A stretch of 64,000 nucleotides of DNA from Syntrophobacter sp963666995 (GTDB lineage: Bacteria > Desulfobacterota > Syntrophobacteria > Syntrophobacterales > Syntrophobacteraceae), in assembly GCA_963666995.1 (NCBI GenBank), contig OY762941.1, forward strand, positions 1,116,001-1,180,000, given 5' to 3'. The notes beneath the pieces were generated by a model that saw only the letters and a program-made list of their open reading frames with translations, was not told where the DNA came from and did not search any database. Numbering within the stretch: position 1 is the first letter of the stretch; each line of letters starts with the position of its first letter. The translations under genes and the position numbers were made by a program. This document shows positions 62,407 through 64,000 of this stretch, in pieces.

Positions 62407-63103
62407 CGATGTCTCCGGACTTCCGACGTACCTCACAGGTCTAAGCGTGCCGTACACTTAAATGTAAGGTCTGTGTCATTGCCTTTCCAATCTCTCGAAA
62501 GGAATAACGGGCGAGAAAAAGCACAGCCATTCACTCAGCGCAGAGCGTGGATTGCGACGTCGGGCCGGTTGCTGCCCGATAAACAGGCCATGCGGGTTAC
62601 CGCTTCACCGATTTCAGTGTATAGTTCTTGAATTAAGGATAGTTGGGCAGATTCCACTTGTCCGCGGGACCGGCGCAGCACACCACCGGCCGGACCCATA
62701 TGCCGGGGAATCCGACCCGGGGTTCAATCAAAACAGGCAATCGCCCCACCGGGAGCCCAATGCTATTGCTTTGAGCCACTCTTGGCCCGTTGCGAGAGTG
62801 CGTGGACGTCATTCCGGAGGAGGGGCCGGAATCCAGACGAGTCAAGCTTTTCCGGACCCCGGCAGTATCGCCGGGGTGACGGCCCAAGCCACTAAGATCT
62901 TCCTTAAGTCAACAATATAGACCCCGGGAGCCCGGCCCTCTTCGTCACAGCTCAGGGCCGATCCCCCACTCGCTATGGGCGGGAACCATGCCGGAATTAC
63001 CTGAAAACCGCCCGGCCCGGGCCGGGGGCATCGGGCGCGCAACGGGTCCTCCGGGACACGGCAGCGCTTTTAAAACAGGTCCACGGCAAGGTTCGACCGG
63101 GGT
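62407..63103. other. Intergenic region with a reversed dispersed repeat
   Basis: No gene is supported. The only recognisable item is the repeat fragment at 62797-62885. The rest is GC-rich and carries short meaningless frames. Confidence 0.5.
62797..62885 (-). repeat. Dispersed repeat, left half, reverse orientation (copy E)
   Basis: Read on the minus strand it gives CGTCACCCCGGCGATACTGCC, GGGGTCC, then TCTGGATTCCGG and CCGGAATGACG. So it contains the CCCCGGCGAT hairpin and the ATTCCGG/CCGGAAT hairpin of the family, with the segment between them shortened. Confidence 0.6.
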
Positions 63104-63727
63104 TTATGAACTCGGGACATCAACCACGGCCTTTTTCTGCAGGCGCATCTTGCCGAGCAAAGCGTTGATACCGCCGTTCTGGATGACGCGGGTGAACGTG
63201 ATGTTATAATTTTCGACAATACTGACCCCGTCGATCACCACATCCCTTATGAGCCATTTTGCATTTTTCTGATCGAGATAATAGTCGACCGGTATGTGCT
63301 CGTTTGCCCTCATGATAACAGTGCGTACAAACCTGCTTTTGTTTTCGGTAGTCTCTCCACGGTATTCGATTGTCTCTTTCTGGAGGAAGTTCAGCACCAT
63401 GCGCGTATAGGAATCCTGGAAAAGAGTTGTGAAGAGATCCTGAAACTCCGTACGTTGACTTGCCGAAATCTTGTCCCACTGCCCCTTGATGGACTCCCGG
63501 GCCATATCGCCCGCCAGGAAGTTGTCCGAAATCAGCTTGCGAATCAGCTTGGCCCGTTCTGCACGATGGGCATCCCCCTGGAGATCCGGGCGGGTCTGTA
63601 TTTCCATCGCCGTGTTCAAGACTATTTTGACCTCGTCAGTTGCGATCGCGTTTTCCGCTCCCGCAAGGCGAACAGTACTCATGGGAAAGCAAAGGCATAT
63701 CATGGCGATCAGGAACAAGCGCTTCAT
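63104..63727 (-). CDS. hpnM: Hopanoid-associated Ttg2/MlaC-family periplasmic protein HpnM
   Basis: The 207-residue protein starts at ATG 63727 behind AAGGAGAAGGACA. Signal peptide about residues 1-24 (MKRLFLIAMICLCFPMSTV). The mature part follows the MlaC/Ttg2D fold (LIRKLISDNFLAGDMARESIKGQWDKI, FQDLFTTLFQDSYTRMVLNF, VIDGVSIVENYNITF). Placed directly after an HpnN-type transporter gene it fits HpnM, which works with HpnN in moving hopanoids to the outer membrane. Confidence 0.85.
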   Translation of the reverse strand: MKRLFLIAMICLCFPMSTVRLAGAENAIATDEVKIVLNTAMEIQTRPDLQGDAHRAERAKLIRKLISDNFLAGDMARESIKGQWDKISASQRTEFQDLFTTLFQDSYTRMVLNFLQKETIEYRGETTENKSRFVRTVIMRANEHIPVDYYLDQKNAKWLIRDVVIDGVSIVENYNITFTRVIQNGGINALLGKMRLQKKAVVDVPSS

Positions 63728-64000
63728 TGTCCTTCTCCTTCTTCGGAATCGTTTTTGGCGGATCCATATCCGCCAGGATTGCAGGCAGAATGAAAATAGC
63801 GGTTGCTAAAACACACAGACTTCCAACCCAGGCTACGAAACCCAGGCTGAAGATCCCCTGATGATGGGAGACCATCAGAGTACCAAAACCTACGGTCGTG
63901 GTCAATGCGGCAAGGATGACCCCCTTCCCCGTACTCCACGGGAGATGTCCGGGGCGCATCCGACCCTCTTCCCACCGGGAGAGGATAATGATCGCATATT
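63636..64000 (-). CDS. hpnN: Hopanoid RND transporter HpnN, C-terminal end only
   Basis: The frame runs off the right edge of the window, so only the last 120 residues are visible. They show the final MMPL-type membrane helices: YAIIILSRWEEG, the GVILAALTTTVGFGTLMVSHHQGI helix and LGFVAWVGSLCVLATAIFILPAIL. After the last helix comes a polar tail of about 43 residues that overlaps the start of hpnM by 92 bases, unusually long for an operon overlap. The overlap could be natural or the sign of a frameshift near the end of hpnN. Confidence 0.8.
   Translation of the reverse strand, partial: YAIIILSRWEEGRMRPGHLPWSTGKGVILAALTTTVGFGTLMVSHHQGIFSLGFVAWVGSLCVLATAIFILPAILADMDPPKTIPKKEKDNEALVPDRHDMPLLSHEYCSPCGSGKRDRN

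Overview
The window is GC-rich bacterial chromosome, best matching an anaerobic deltaproteobacterium (Desulfobacterota; a Syntrophobacter-like syntroph or sulfate reducer). This assignment is inferred from content: an HdrA-MvhD-MetV-MetF set typical of the anaerobic Wood-Ljungdahl pathway, a sigma54-controlled Mrp/NifX-like/NifU-like cluster of the kind found in sulfate reducers, hopanoid hpn genes, TRAP transport next to a corrinoid methyltransferase pair, and many PAS/GGDEF/HD-GYP signalling proteins. No rRNA or tRNA gene was seen.

Layout. 1-1410: 3' part of a DUF4091 protein. 2190-7978: TRAP transporter dctPQM, a UroD-type methyltransferase, its corrinoid protein and an XRE-cupin regulator, which together look like uptake and demethylation of a small carboxylated methyl compound. 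8540-10194: a CRISPR leader and array of 19 repeats with no cas genes in the window. 10372-11437: a RAYT transposase flanked by REP palindromes, then a dispersed repeat. 11573-24848: a LysR regulator, a CysD-like ATP pyrophosphatase, and a long minus-strand cluster (two alkaline-phosphatase-superfamily 'sulfatase' proteins with Thr in place of the nucleophile Cys, a second CysD-like protein, a Tat-exported binding protein, a PAS protein, two permease-ATPase pairs, two tiny membrane proteins and a PstS-like protein). 24849-27216: gene-poor and repeat-bearing.

27217-28867: small envelope proteins. 29514-35597: a complete RND tripartite efflux operon. 35623-37094: deoxyhypusine-synthase-like protein and a small protein. 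37625-44101: a giant HdrA-GltD-HdrA fusion with MvhD, MetV and MetF, translationally coupled, predicted to be a flavin-based bifurcating methylene-tetrahydrofolate reductase. 44260-49472: Cache protein, secreted OB-like protein, and the NifX-like/Mrp/NifU-like genes with their sigma54 activator. 49507-52717: frameshifted diguanylate cyclase, DUF4337 and a secreted protein. 53000-57013: hpnJ, hpnK, hpnI. 56986-58554: ECF sigma, anti-sigma and CpxP/Spy-like sensor operon. 58831-62406: hybrid histidine kinase and HD-GYP regulator. 63104-64000: hpnM and the end of hpnN.

The most interesting systems are: (i) the minus-strand transporter cluster, whose two ABC ATPases carry complementary defects (one lacks the H-loop His, the other has an altered signature), as in heterodimeric ABC proteins with one degenerate site, and whose putative LysR box recurs in front of both transcription units; (ii) the HdrA-GltD-HdrA/MvhD/MetVF module without HdrBC; (iii) a self-consistent sigma54 circuit in which a GGGAACAA-NN-TGCACC element and -24/-12 promoters precede both nifX-like and mrp. 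Three full copies and two partial copies of a dispersed non-coding repeat, and REP elements with a live and a decayed RAYT, account for much of the intergenic DNA.
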